Positions 52,887 to 63,875 of a DNA stretch of 64,000 nucleotides are shown here, piece after piece; position 1 is the first letter of the stretch, and each line of letters begins with the position of its first letter. Position numbers and translations under genes: made by a program. Under the pieces are notes generated by a model. It was not told the DNA's origin. It was given only the letters and a program-made list of their open reading frames with translations, and ran no database searches. Origin of the DNA: Aporrectodea caliginosa (taxonomy: Eukaryota; Annelida; Clitellata; Crassiclitellata; Lumbricidae); assembly GCA_020284085.1 (NCBI GenBank), contig JACEVL010000520.1, positions 484,501 through 548,500 of the forward strand. The letters are read 5' to 3'.

Positions 52887-54093
52887 GTGCCCAAAAGCCA
52901 TCATATCAGTGACTCTAACAAAACCACCATTTGACACACAATGCAGTTACGGTCATTCTTCTGAGGTAAGGTCTTGTTTCAGAATTTTCCTCTTCCATAA
53001 ATATTCGTTAGTCAAATAACCCCCGTAGAGATAAGCCCATTACTCTGATCTCGAGTGCCCAAGAACAAACTCTAATCCAGTCAAAATACGAAGGATGAAT
53101 TTCAGCTCCGAAATTGTTTGATAAATATACGCAGCGGAAATGGCAGTAAGCAGTTAACTTCCCTCTTTTGGTTTTAATGTTTCGCAAAAGTTAAGCTATG
53201 AGAATTCCAATTCACAGAATTTAAAGTGGATACCGACGAAGACTAAACAGAATATTCTATCCCTATACACAACCCATTGAATTAAACACAATGTTGTACT
53301 AAATTCTTGATCTTCACGCAGTATTTGAATAAGAGGGATCAACGCCGGTTGCTTTGAAGTTTGTCTTACAAAGTTACCATAATTTGGCTCCAACGACTGC
53401 GATAACGACACACACCCTTTTTTACCAGACACTGCAACAGTGGCACTATAAGAATGAGTGTAGGTCTTCCCTGACTGAATGCCTACTGATGGATATCGTT
53501 TAGAGTCATAATATGACTCTTCATGTACTGATGAAATAATTGTTTCCTGTATCATAAAGTTGGATTGATCGATAGGATTCAAGAAAGCCTCTTCCCCTAA
53601 TTATAACTAATGTCCATAGTTAAACTGAAAACTTTCTCTGTCTATATCTTCGCAGGCAATATTACAAAACCCTAACCTACTGTCGAACACACTCATTTCG
53701 TTCAGACATGGATCATGACTAGCGCATAAATGAGTCAGCCGGACGATAATACACAAACTCGGGCAATACAATTTACTTGAAAAATACGCTTCCGTTTCCG
53801 GAAACGAGCACTGTGTATTGTGTCAGGAAACATTTGCCGTACGGTACAAATTGGCTTGAACGTGCAGTATGTAAGTAAAGCTTCCCGTCAAGACGATCTA
53901 GTTTCGGCAAATTGAAAACCACGATTACACAACTGTTTTACTGTGATCTGTGGCTACGCCTATGGTGGCCAACTATGCATTTGATAAATATATGATGACA
54001 ATTTTAATTCAACGAGTTAATACAATTCCAAGGCGAATTCAGTTTTTATACGACGAGTGACTTGAACCCATCGGTTGATGCCTTGTGCATTAG
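52887..54093. other. Unannotated intergenic stretch
   Basis: A 128-codon minus frame at 53196-53582 has no recognisable domain and no copy elsewhere in the window. No other feature is seen. Confidence 0.3.
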
Positions 54094-54353
54094 TAGAGGT
54101 CTGCGGGTAGAGCATTTTTGCTACCCGACCCGTACCCGTAACACAGGACTGGTACCCGTACACGTACCCGACCCGTACTCGAAATTACTACCCAACCCGA
54201 CCCGACCCGTACCCGCGGGTATACCCGTACCCGTACTGTACCCGCCACATTATTAATAGGACTTCCCATAATACCAGTCCCTACCAGTCCAATGGTCTTA
54301 CAAAGCATGTGGTAGTAATAATAATAGTTTGACCATCATGGTGATGATCACTG

Positions 54354-54505
54354 TAATAGTAATAGTAGTAATAATAAAAATAATAAGAATAATAAGAATA
54401 AGAATAATAATAATAAGAATAATAATAATAAGAATAATAATAATAAGAATAATAATAATAAGAATAATAATAATAAGAATAATAATAATAATAATAATAA
54501 TAACT
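54354..54505. repeat. (AAT)n/(AATAAG)n microsatellite
   Basis: Regular 15-bp pattern of four AAT units and one AAG in the middle part. The Ile/Arg-rich frames are artefacts. Confidence 0.92.
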
Positions 54506-54611
54506 TGTTTCGGGGGGCCCGCAGGAGACAGCACGCCTCTTTCAGCGTTCTTCAAATTGCACACAACGATTCAGCTTTTCGTTGCACGTTTACACATTTG
54601 ACCGGTGAAGA

Positions 54612-55025
54612 TGACCTTTAACTCCAGAACGATAAAACATTTCGGATAGTTCCTTAGAACCTGAAGGATTACACTTACCTAGGGCGATTAAAAAAAATAA
54701 TAAAAATAACTTTTATTCAGCCAACCATAACACGGGAGTTTGGAACAAAATACCGCTATTTGAATAGTTTATTTCTCAGAGGGAAAGGGGTGACAGACTT
54801 GATGTTTCAACTATTCCTAGCCTCAACTACTGTAACTGCATCAACCTGTTTTAAAGAAAACACGGCTGCTGAACTGCCAGGGTCGGCGTCAGCAACATCT
54901 GATCTCGGTTGTCGGGCCTGAAACCCGGATGAGACGAAATGATATGTAAAACACTACTATTGGATTGTGCTAACTGAAACAAGCCATTTTGTAACTTACA
55001 ATTGAGCATCTGTAAATGAATGTCA
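54612..55025 (+). repeat. Dispersed repeat of about 420 bp, copy 2
   Basis: Second copy of 28412-28830, inside the ACCCG-array element. Confidence 0.7.
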
Positions 55026-55469
55026 AGCTCACTAAGGAGCACGGACATAGGTCAAAACAAGAATATGGTACTTAGACTGGATACCGCCATTATGATAACT
55101 CTTTGAAGGTGCAGGACTCACAATTACATGTAACGCCAAAACTTCAGTTTGGTACGGGTAAAACCGTACCCGTAATGCTCCTAACCGTACCCGACCCGAC
55201 CCGTAAAATGTCTACCCGACCCGTACCCGACCCGCGGGTACGGGTCGGGTACGGGTAAACCCGCGGGTACGGGTATACCCGCAGACCCCTATAGCAGCAT
55301 TAGACACCGGCGCAATAGAAGTTGCTAATTACAATTTCACGAGCTGTTCCATGAAACTCAGGTTTTAGTTAAGTTGGAAACACAGCTCCAAAGTTTATCG
55401 CGTGATTGTTGCCTTAGATATTCATATATATATGTAATGAATAGGCCTAGTTCCCTCTCGATGAACATT

Positions 55470-56815
55470 TACTTTGGAGTTCCCAAGGTCTATTCGAGGC
55501 CCCTTATTATTCTTAATAATATATAAATGATTTACCAAATGCTTCCTCCCGTATGGTGTTTATAGCCTACTATTTGCTGACGATTCTAATGTATTCTGTC
55601 CCCATACTTCTGTAGACTCCGTGTACTATGCTGCAAATACAGAGTTAAAATTCATAACTGAGGGGTTCCATGCTAATAAATTAACTCTTAACCTCGAAAA
55701 ACAAACTATATTATTTTAAAATTCCACAGGAAAGACAGTCCTACTGAACATTTAAGGATATGCACAGAGGGTGCCCCAGAACGGACGACAGAAATTACAG
55801 GCCCATTATAGGCAGAGCTGTCACGGGCTCCTAAACTATCTTTAGGTTTTCTGATAAAAATAATAAAAACAATGAAATAGCAAAAGTGCGGTTATGACCT
55901 GCGACATTATATTTGTAGATACAACTATTGTAGTTAAATGTCAGTAATATTATATTTAGCAAGGCATAAATTGTAAACTTTGAATAACTGATTATAATGT
56001 TTTTCATAAGTTGATTGCGGGCCCCGCCCGGGCCCTTAAAAGTCGCCTAGCCCCTGGGCACGTGCCCCTACCCCCTCTCGGCGGCCCTCGGCTCGAATCC
56101 CTTACAGGGCCCACACCAAAAATAAATTCTCAGAGTTTAATTTCCTGCAAATCGACCAGATAAGGAATGCACAGATAGGGGAGTTTATGCTCAGATATGA
56201 TCGTGGCATAATACTTTTAATATTTAATCGTTTGTGTGGTCAAAGCTCGTACATCCACTCCAACCTGACTAGAACTTCCAATCTATAACACAAGCCTTTT
56301 GCCCATACAAATACCACATTATTCTCTGTCAGATATGTAGCCTATGGGTTTCAATTTGGAACGCGATTCCACTGTCTATTGGGCAACTTCCTAAATTATG
56401 CCCCTTTGAAAAGAGGGCTGCATCACTTTTTAATTGGAAATAAAAATTGACCCAAGGTTCCCAAGTTTCTGTCTGATACAACAGCAGTTACTGATCCATC
56501 CCATCCACATTTTCTAAACGCGATTAAATGTGTTGGGCCTAAATTGCTTCAGAGCAATTCATATAAATTGACTGTAAACCTTATACGTGGGTTGCTGAGT
56601 CATTAGTTAAGATTTATCTTCTGGTTCTTTAATACGCTTAGATAAGACCAGTTAATTAAGTCCATTGGCTTTCCTCATGAGGAAACTTAGGGGCCCCATT
56701 TTGCGGGGCCGTAAGACCCGTTCAGGGTCCTCTGTGTGACTCTATTTTTATTGATTGCTGCTATTGTTCTTGGTTGGTCACCACATAAGCTGATTTGATT
56801 TGATTTGATATATAA
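55470..56815 (+). mobile_element. LINE remnant with FADD box and (GATTT)n tail
   Basis: RSIRGPLLFLIIY (motif B region) at about 55490, LLFADDSNVFCPH at about 55567 (catalytic F-A-D-D) and LTLNLEKQTILF at about 55685 are RT motifs. After an unrelated GC-rich insert or rearrangement at about 55780-56115, the C-terminus resumes as QIDQIRNAQIGEFMLRYDRG and HTNTTLFSVRYVA. The 3' end has hairpin GCGGGGCCGTAAGACCCG at 56703-56720 and a tail of GATTT repeats to about 56810. Frames are broken. Same family as the other hairpin LINEs. Confidence 0.75.
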
Positions 56816-56859
56816 ATATAAATATATATATTATATATAATTATATATCTATAATAATT

Positions 56860-57732
56860 ATATTTGTTATCGTCTCTGCTGAAGGTTTGTGAAAGTGTAG
56901 GTCATTCCTCCACAATTCAACATGGTTGCTGTCCTATTGGTTGGATTTCGTTTAACAAAATCGAAAAAGTAGAAACAGATTGATATCTTTGTTAAATTGC
57001 AAAGTGTATTTAATAACAACGATCAAACGCTAAAATATCATGCAACGATTGACGACATCAAAGAAGATTGCGGAAAAAAATCATTGTTGAAAATGTCATA
57101 GATTGCTTCAAGAGCTATTAATAACAACAAGTATAATTATAAGCAGCTAATTACAAGCATCCACTTAAGACAGAAAAACTGTTTGAAAAGACCAATTAGA
57201 AAGTAGAAATATTAGTTACAAATGCACCAAATCAGAACGGTAAACGGCAATAATACTTAACAAACAGTCACACTTAGGAGTAATTCTTAATGAAAAATAT
57301 TTAAATAAACTTAAAATTATATAAACGTCAAAAACGCCAATAAACACAAGCCACAAATAGAAGAAAACCGGACACAGAATATCGACTCTTTACATTATAC
57401 TCTTAACTTTGGGCAATCTGTCAGCTATGTATGACATTGTGTTGCTTTTTCGAGCACAATCACTAGAGCTGAGAATGTTTCCACAATCTGGAAGAGTCCA
57501 TTGCAGTCATACGACAAGAGTTTTACGAGGTCCAAGTTTAAAAATCCAACAATCTTTCCCAACTACTAAAGAAATGACATTCACTCATCTGATAGTTTGG
57601 AGAGCAGTAAAAATCGCGAGAAGTAAAACCCTCATTAACGTAGACGCATTATTGTTCAGCAAAACATACGTATCCTTCGTCCCGCGTCTTTTTTAACCAA
57701 TTAGGCTAATTCGCGGCTCATAATCTCCACAA
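56860..57732 (-). other. 3' flank of gene 6, shared with gene 1
   Basis: In reverse complement, segments match 5640-6110 downstream of gene 1 (TTTTCCGCA, CGTCTCTGCTGAAGG). The gene 1 MITE at 5442 is absent here. No gene is seen. Confidence 0.5.
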
Positions 57733-59256
57733 TTAGGCAGCCTGATTTTCAATCTTCTTTCTTCCCACAGCTATCTTCACTAACGAATAAATCAATTCGA
57801 TGATTTCAGCTGCCGTCATTATTGATACTCCAAGCCAAAGATTCAAAGATCCGCCGAGATTTGAAGTTAATGTATTCCAGGATACAGCTGGCATGTCTTT
57901 CACCAACTGCACGATTCTCCCGCTTATTTTAACCCTGACCTGAAGGAAGTTCTCTTCAATTAATTTCAATTTCCGGAGTTCCTCAATGGTTTCTGCATCG
58001 CTTTGACCATCAGAGTTGTTAAAAATCTTCTCGTAGGCTACAAATTTCTCACGATATCGGTCATCGTTGCGAATATAGACATCGTAAAAGGCCAAGTGAT
58101 AATGGATATTTGGCCAATCAGCTGATGAACTACTGATATCGTACTGTGTTTCAGAACACGTGTCAGGACAGTCGCATATGTCTTCTATGGGAGTAAAATA
58201 CCAATAGCAGTTCAATAAACTCCAAAAGGGTTGTGTGAAACCTCCGTGTTCTGTATGCATCTGTGGATTCTCAAGATGTTTTGTGAAGTTAACGCAGAAC
58301 GTATAGTTACCCATTTTCAATTCAGAGTCAGTAAAATATTCGTAATGACCGATACAGCCGCATGCTTTTATGGTCTGGCGTTGTCTACATAGACTGTTGC
58401 ACATTCGTTGGTCGTATGGAGGCGAATTTTCTTCTTGGAGAAATATTCGTTGTCTATCGCTGCAGTTTCCGTAGGGATGAGACAATCTCGTAATATTGTG
58501 TTGTTTAACATCGATTGAGACACTTGTGCCAGGAGGTACGTAAACTGCGACACGGTTATCTGGTTTCGTGCCTTTCGGATGAATCATCACTTTGATTCCG
58601 GTGCCCGAATTAATTCTAATCGAGTCGAAATACGAATCTATGATTGTTGGCATTAAGTCGTTTATAAACACTACCGTAGAAATTACAGCAGCTGTGCTAT
58701 TTGGTGTAAGAGTTTTGCACAGTTTAAGCGGCTTATTCAACTTTGAAACTGTGTCACAGTTCATTCTAGTGAAAAAATCCCATTCATAGGAATATGAAGT
58801 AACTATCAAATCGTTTAGTTTTGCCTTGCCATTGAAGTCTTCTAAAAAAGGAATGTTGGCGTTAAACGTTTCTATCAATTTAAGAAAATTCCATAATTCA
58901 ATATTGTTCTTTAGTTTTTCAGGAGCTTTGTCCTTAATAAATTTGATATTTTTTAAGAATATATCGTATAACTCATAAAACTGCTGTTCGTCCGCGATCG
59001 AAACGGTATTGCAGATTGTGATATCAGGAAAGTTCGGTTGACTCGGAACCCACAAGAAAGTATTCGTAACTCCATAGTTGAAGTAAATGATTGCAAGGGT
59101 GATCACTTGGAATAAAAGCATTGAAAAACAGGCAAGCAACGCCACCAACCAAAATATTCTCACAATTCGACTGTGAGATTTAATAGTACGACTGACGCCC
59201 TTGATGCTTGTGCTCTCTCCGAACTTTCGTAACTCTTGTCGTATCTTTTCTTGCAT
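57733..59256 (-). CDS. DEG/ENaC family sodium channel subunit (gene 6)
   Basis: Intact 507-residue single-exon subunit in inverted orientation to its closest relatives, genes 1 and 3. N-terminus KFGESTSIKGVSRTI has Lys19-Gly20 instead of His-Gly. TM1 is at about 33-56, then FPDITICNTVSIADE, CNSLCRQRQ (Ile to Asn relative to the paralogues), ACGCIGHYEYFTDSE, CDCPDTC (usual Pro-Cys is Thr-Cys) and the WPN motif, and LGGSLNLWLGVSIMTAAEI as TM2 with the GxS filter. Sequons HNITR, GNCSD, GNYTF and VNFTK are kept. The short C-terminal tail ends IENQAA. Likely Na+ channel subunit at the plasma membrane; ligand unknown. Confidence 0.93.
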   Translation of the reverse strand: MQEKIRQELRKFGESTSIKGVSRTIKSHSRIVRIFWLVALLACFSMLLFQVITLAIIYFNYGVTNTFLWVPSQPNFPDITICNTVSIADEQQFYELYDIFLKNIKFIKDKAPEKLKNNIELWNFLKLIETFNANIPFLEDFNGKAKLNDLIVTSYSYEWDFFTRMNCDTVSKLNKPLKLCKTLTPNSTAAVISTVVFINDLMPTIIDSYFDSIRINSGTGIKVMIHPKGTKPDNRVAVYVPPGTSVSIDVKQHNITRLSHPYGNCSDRQRIFLQEENSPPYDQRMCNSLCRQRQTIKACGCIGHYEYFTDSELKMGNYTFCVNFTKHLENPQMHTEHGGFTQPFWSLLNCYWYFTPIEDICDCPDTCSETQYDISSSSADWPNIHYHLAFYDVYIRNDDRYREKFVAYEKIFNNSDGQSDAETIEELRKLKLIEENFLQVRVKISGRIVQLVKDMPAVSWNTLTSNLGGSLNLWLGVSIMTAAEIIELIYSLVKIAVGRKKIENQAA

Positions 59257-60520
59257 AATTTAGTCTAATAGTTGGAAACTGTGAAATGACGCTTAGGCAC
59301 AAATTATGGAACAAGTATTCATGTCTTCTTAAAGATTGATTAAAACACACCTGCTTGAAATGGAAGCCTTCGTGACTCGAGAAGACTTAGCTGTTAATTT
59401 ATATTTGGATATTTCTCATGAACTGATCACTGTTTCAATCAAGCACATGAATGTTCTTTCGTAAAGAAGGAGAGGATACCGTCGAAGACAAACGGAACAC
59501 GAAGTCAACTCTTTGCACTGAAAAACATTGGTTCAGATCACGGTGTATCTAGCAGATTAATCGAAGCAGCAGATTTTAAAGTCGTCACCACTGTTGCTCA
59601 AATGAACTGCGACACAGAACTTTATCACCGGAAAACTAAACAATAAATCCGTCGCAATACTAGACAAGTCGTATGCAAGGAACACGATCCTTCGGTGTAG
59701 GCTACCCAACAGTTAGGTTGTCTGCAGTCGCAGGACGAGACGAGATTTGACTCTTCATTCCTGGTTTTATTGCAGTAAAGTAGGCTATGTTGCCTAAACG
59801 TTCAACACACCAACATTCTTTTGTTATATGGAGCCGCAATGATAATGAATTATGTGCAAATGGCAGAGTCCATGAAATCGGTGACCATCGGCCTACGCCT
59901 TCAAATTGAACTAGTCTGGATCAGTCATTCGAATCGTTGAATCCCACGCATCGCTGACATTTATTTTGCTGAGGAAGTTGTTTATTGATTTTATTAATAT
60001 TATGGAAATCTGAAATCTAATAGGTTTACGGGCTAAACGTGTGCATTGTGTTTAAAACACTGTGCATTGCGCACGTTTGGCCCAATAAACCGAATCGGCA
60101 AACAAAGAAAGCAGTTTTTCATGCTGCGTGGGAAGCATGTTTACTTGTTTTCATTGTCCGCGGTTATGAAATACAATGAGCAGCGTGGCTGCTTGAAGCA
60201 GGAGATGAATTATTGCTATTATCAGCGGTTCATGACCACTTGGCCAATGGAACATCAGCCACCGATCTGCGCAGAAAAAGAGAATGAGACAGAGGCAGGG
60301 ACGAACAGAAACAACAGTGAAGGATATTATGGAGAAGTGATAGAGGGGGAAGAAGCAGCGAGGGAAAAGGGAGGGAGAAGAGGAGGAGGAGGAAATTGAT
60401 CGCTAAAGATGGGGGATTATTATGAGAGAGGCTTTGAGGGAGGGGAGGGAAAGAAGGAGAAAGATAGGGAAACACAGCGAAAGGACAGAGAACACAGAGA
60501 ACTCGGGTCCAGACATTGTT
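59257..60520 (-). promoter_or_regulatory. Conserved 5' flank of DEG/ENaC gene 6
   Basis: Reverse complement of this stretch is collinear with the 5' flanks of genes 1 and 3: leader AAGCGTCATTTCACAGTTT close to the ATG, a CGCGGACAATGAAAAC motif near 60160, the CT-rich tract (GA-rich on the plus strand, 60330-60480), and GTCCTTTCGCTGTG near 60480. Supports duplication of gene plus about 1.3 kb of flank. Confidence 0.6.
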
Positions 60521-61059
60521 CGCCAGGCAGACGAAATCATGCTAAAATGTTCAGGGCGTTTGGTTCAAAATTAACGCAATTTTGCGAGAACATAAGATAT
60601 AACTTGTCAATAAAACTTTCTCTACCCAAAGCGCTGAGAACTGTATAAGGTCTCAATGCATCAACTGTTTTAATACAGGCTGTAGCACGGTCACCCAGGA
60701 CTGCACATGCATTGATTAGACACCAAAATCTACGATGATGGTCTTAGGGATAAGGTCAGTTTCTGATTGATCTAGTAAGCGACAATTGGTCCATTTTCTT
60801 GGCCGGGAACACAAATATGAAGTTGGACATAATTTCAAACGGGGTTGTCGCACGGCTGATATAAAAACACTGAATGGCCGAAGACCTGAGGCAAAGTCCC
60901 AATTTAGCCTCAGAAGGTTTGCTAGTCGAGGAATCGAACTGGGTTGCATATGGCACCACATGGAGGTATCATAATTTGGTGACGGACAAGAACAGGTGAG
61001 AGACCATAGGTGACTGACAAGAAACACCTCTGTACAGTAACAATTATGTCGAAAGAATG
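60521..61059. other. Unannotated stretch with a B-box-like motif
   Basis: On the minus strand CAGTTCGATTCCTCG (about 60940-60926) looks like a tRNA B box, but no A box is found at the right distance. A decayed SINE is possible. Small ORFs show no domain. Confidence 0.3.
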
Positions 61060-61450
61060 ACTCGTCTGTTCTTTACGGGATCTCTTTCGGAAGAAACTGG
61101 GTGCGACAATGAACTCGACTAAAATAGTCGGACGCGAATCAGCGATTTCTAGGATTGGCAGATTCAAGTTAAACGTCAGCAACACTCCAAGATAATTCCA
61201 TATCCTTAAATACGGCTTTCAATTTCTCCGAGGCTTGATTCTTTATGAGTTGAATCTTTTCTAAGTACGCATCGTAAAGCTGAATGAAGTTCACAGTGTC
61301 CGAAACTGGAAAGAGATCGTCATGTCTTGGAAATTCGAAAGAGACTGAGAGACTAACGTGATTCTGATGACATTGTGACGGCTATGTAATGTAATGTAAT
61401 GTAAATCTTCGAAAATTTCTCAGCGCCCACAAAAGCCACGTCAGGGAGAC
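61060..61450 (-). pseudogene. DEG/ENaC fragment with frameshifts
   Basis: The minus strand reads RHNVIRITLVSQSLSNFQDM then TIS, and after a frame change LFPVSDTVNFIQLYDAYLEK then IQLIKNQASEKLKAVFKD. After another change LLTFNLNLPILEIADSRPTI follows. These align with the segment from the end of TM1 through the first part of the extracellular domain (PNFPDITICNLFPVSD ... LYEKYLEKLQFIRDQAPDDM). The TM1 region itself is decayed. It is related to the fragment at 29128-29556. The rest of the channel is missing, and an L2-like LINE begins next to it. Confidence 0.75.
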
Positions 61451-61454
61451 CAGC

Positions 61455-63875
61455 TTATTCACCGGCGCTATATCAAATCAGTCCGCAATGGCCAAAACTC
61501 CTCTGTTCGTTTCGGTGCCAGGTCAAAATCCGGGGAGGTCAAGCCGAGGAGACAGCATGGTGCTACGGTGGCAGTCGGTGATGATGGTGGTCGTGTGGTG
61601 GCGAAGGAGTGGAATCAGGATAGGATATCTTGAAGAGTTCGGTTTTCAGTCGTGAGTGGAAAGTAGAAGAGGAGAGTGCAAGCGGAGGAGAAATTGAGTT
61701 AAGAGGCGAGATAGGAGGATGAGCAAACTGGCGGAGGTCTTTTGGGAGTCCGTTCCAAAGAGCTGGTGCAGCATAGACTAAGGAGCGGTTGCAGAATTTC
61801 AGAGCGGATGACACTGGAGGCCGGGATAGAGAAAGGTATGATGATGAGCGAGTAGATCCGGGCGGTTGGATGGTGAATAGCTGGCGAATGTAAGAGGGTT
61901 TAGACGTTTGGAGGGCATTGTAGGTAAGAGATACTATTTTGTAATGGATGCGCTGAGGGACTTTAAGCCAATGAAGTGATTTGAGAACAGGGGTTATGTG
62001 GTGGTGTTTGGGAGTTTTGGTGACTGCGCGGGCGAGAGCGTTCTGGACTGTTTGCAGGCGTTTGATTTGAGAAGAGTCGATGTTGTAAAAGATGGAATTA
62101 CAGTAGTCGAGTTTGGAATGAACAATTGAGGTGGCTATTGTGCATGCAGTCTTGTAATCAAGTATTGGGCGCAATCGACGAAGGTCGCGGATGTGCATAT
62201 AGCAGGTGCGAGATAGCTGGCTGATGTGGTCGGAAAAGGTGAGGTTCTTATCAATGATGATTCCAAGATTGCGGACAGGAGAAGAGTAAGGTGCGGGAGA
62301 AGCGAGATCGGTTGGACAAAGATCGGGAGGAAAGGCTAGTTTGTTAAATTGCTCGCGGAGGCCAATAATGAGGAATTCTGTTTTTGAAGGGTTAAGGCAG
62401 AGCAGATTAGCGGTCATCCAAGCTGAAATCTGGGTGATTGTGTTGCGTAGATGATTTAATGCGTCTGGAAGGGAGTGAGGGGAGAAAGAAATGAAGAGTT
62501 GTGTGTCGTCGGCATAGAGGTGATGATCAGTAGAGGATGAGGAAATGAGTTTGCTGAGTGGGGAGATGTAAAGAATGAACAGCAGAGGACCGAGAACAGA
62601 ACCTTGAGGAACACCGCAGGTGAGGGTGTGCGGATTTGATGAGTGACCAGCGGCATTGACAGTGAAAGAGCGTGGTGAAAGATATGATTTTATCCACAAT
62701 AGGGCAGTGCCAGAGATTCCGAATGCAGAGGAAAGGCGTTTGATGAGGATAGAATGGTCTATTGTGTCGAAGGCGGCAGAGATGTCTAAGAGGCACAAAC
62801 AAGAGACTTGTTGACGGCCTATCGCCATGACAAGTTTGTTGTATAGCGAGGCAAGGACAGTTTCGGTAGAGTGATGCTTGGTGTAGGCAGATTGATTTGG
62901 GTTTAGAAGATTGTTTGAGGTGAGGTAGGCGTTGAGACGAGAGAGGACAACCCGTTCCGAGAGTTTGGATAAGAAAGAGAGATTTGATATTGGACGGTAG
63001 TTGGAGAGGAGTTCTTTGTCAAGGGATGGTTTTTTGAAAAGTGGTTTGACAACAGAGTCTTTGAAAAGTAAAGGAAAAGTTCCAGTCGATAGAGAGAGGT
63101 TGATGATTTTGGTTACAGTAGGAACGAGGAGGGTTACACAGTCTTTAAATAAGGAAGTTGGGATTGGGTCGAGGTCGCATTGTTTGTTTTGAGAGGCTTG
63201 AATGAGGGTAGTGATTTCTGCTTCAGTAGCAGGCTCGAAAATGTTGAAAGATGCAGTAGGTGGTAAAGTTGTGTCATTGTGGTCGATTGAGGGGGAGGAG
63301 TCAGATTGCGTAGAAGTTGATTTTGATAAGAGAGTCTGTAATGAAAGGCGGAGGGAGGAAACCTTGTCAGTGAAGAAGGATGCAAAAGAGTCGGCAATGG
63401 ATGCATGTGGGATTGAGTTTGGGAGTGGGTGAGAGGAGCCACGGTGGAGAAGACTATTTACAGTTTTCCAAAGATTTCGAGGGTTGGATGAATTTGAATG
63501 AACGAGAGATGATAGATAACGTTTTTTGGCTGAAAGAAGTTGGCTGTGGTATCTATTTGTCAAGGTTTTAAGTTTTTTGAGAATAGAGACGTCGCCTGAA
63601 TGTCTGTATGCTCGTTCCAGGCGACGCCGCGATGATTTGAGAGCTTGAAGGAAAGAATTGAACCATGGATTTTTTCCATGAGTTTCAGGTTTAGTGATGA
63701 TTGGAGCGTGTTTGTTTAGGAGTTCTGACAAAGTGGAATTGTATGCAGACAGGAGATCGTTATGGTCTGTTGGAGGATTGAGGAGAAGGGAGGAGGATTG
63801 AAGGTCAAGTTTGAATGCATCGAGGTCGATGGAGCCAATACGGCGGAATGAGCATAGTTTGGGTGGGGGGTATAC
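61455..63875 (-). mobile_element. L2-like LINE, 5'-truncated, RT intact
   Basis: The minus strand carries a full RT domain, C-terminal region and 3' UTR; CGCCGGTGAATAAG near 61455 is the likely 3' end. The frame remains open upstream of the first Met to about 63870 (RRIGSIDLDAFKLDL), a linker that normally follows the endonuclease, so the endonuclease is lost by 5' truncation. Truncation occurs at the border of the GAGTCGATCG repeat. Confidence 0.8.
61563..63731 (-). CDS. Reverse transcriptase of an L2-like LINE (722 codons)
   Basis: Long intact frame. An N-terminal linker (WFNSFLQALKSSRRRLERAY) is followed by SNYRPISNLSFLSKLSERVV at about residue 245, motif A LLDISAAFDTIDHSIL at about 313-328, motif B GVPQGSVLGPLLFILY at about 372-387 and motif C YADD at about 405-408, all catalytic Asp residues being present. 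LNPSKTEFLIIG follows. The C-terminus has the LINE signature HITPVLKSLHWLKVPQRIHY and LWNGLPKDLR. It would copy its RNA at a nicked target. Without the endonuclease it is not autonomous. The shown Met is internal; the original protein extends upstream. Absence of stops suggests a recent insertion. Confidence 0.88.
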   Translation of the reverse strand: MSELLNKHAPIITKPETHGKNPWFNSFLQALKSSRRRLERAYRHSGDVSILKKLKTLTNRYHSQLLSAKKRYLSSLVHSNSSNPRNLWKTVNSLLHRGSSHPLPNSIPHASIADSFASFFTDKVSSLRLSLQTLLSKSTSTQSDSSPSIDHNDTTLPPTASFNIFEPATEAEITTLIQASQNKQCDLDPIPTSLFKDCVTLLVPTVTKIINLSLSTGTFPLLFKDSVVKPLFKKPSLDKELLSNYRPISNLSFLSKLSERVVLSRLNAYLTSNNLLNPNQSAYTKHHSTETVLASLYNKLVMAIGRQQVSCLCLLDISAAFDTIDHSILIKRLSSAFGISGTALLWIKSYLSPRSFTVNAAGHSSNPHTLTCGVPQGSVLGPLLFILYISPLSKLISSSSTDHHLYADDTQLFISFSPHSLPDALNHLRNTITQISAWMTANLLCLNPSKTEFLIIGLREQFNKLAFPPDLCPTDLASPAPYSSPVRNLGIIIDKNLTFSDHISQLSRTCYMHIRDLRRLRPILDYKTACTIATSIVHSKLDYCNSIFYNIDSSQIKRLQTVQNALARAVTKTPKHHHITPVLKSLHWLKVPQRIHYKIVSLTYNALQTSKPSYIRQLFTIQPPGSTRSSSYLSLSRPPVSSALKFCNRSLVYAAPALWNGLPKDLRQFAHPPISPLNSISPPLALSSSTFHSRLKTELFKISYPDSTPSPPHDHHHHRLPP

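Larger units (their letters stand above)
54094..55291. mobile_element. Probable hAT-like element with ACCCG(T) subterminal arrays
   Basis: Ends TAGAGGTCTGCGGGTA and, reversed, TAGGGGTCTGCGGGTA. Both sides are packed with ACCCGACCCGTACCCG-type repeats (54120-54245, 55150-55285), inverted relative to each other in part. GCATTAG flanks the left end directly and recurs 5 bp beyond the right end (55297-55303), so the duplication is imperfect. The interior holds a microsatellite and a 420-bp dispersed repeat but no transposase. Confidence 0.65.

Noticed and set aside
53196..53582. 128-codon minus-strand frame
   Set aside because: No recognisable motif and no second copy, although chance cannot be separated from an orphan exon.
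60926..60940. B-box-like GTTCGATTCC on the minus strand as a tRNA gene
   Set aside because: No A box or acceptor stem at tRNA spacing; at best a decayed SINE.
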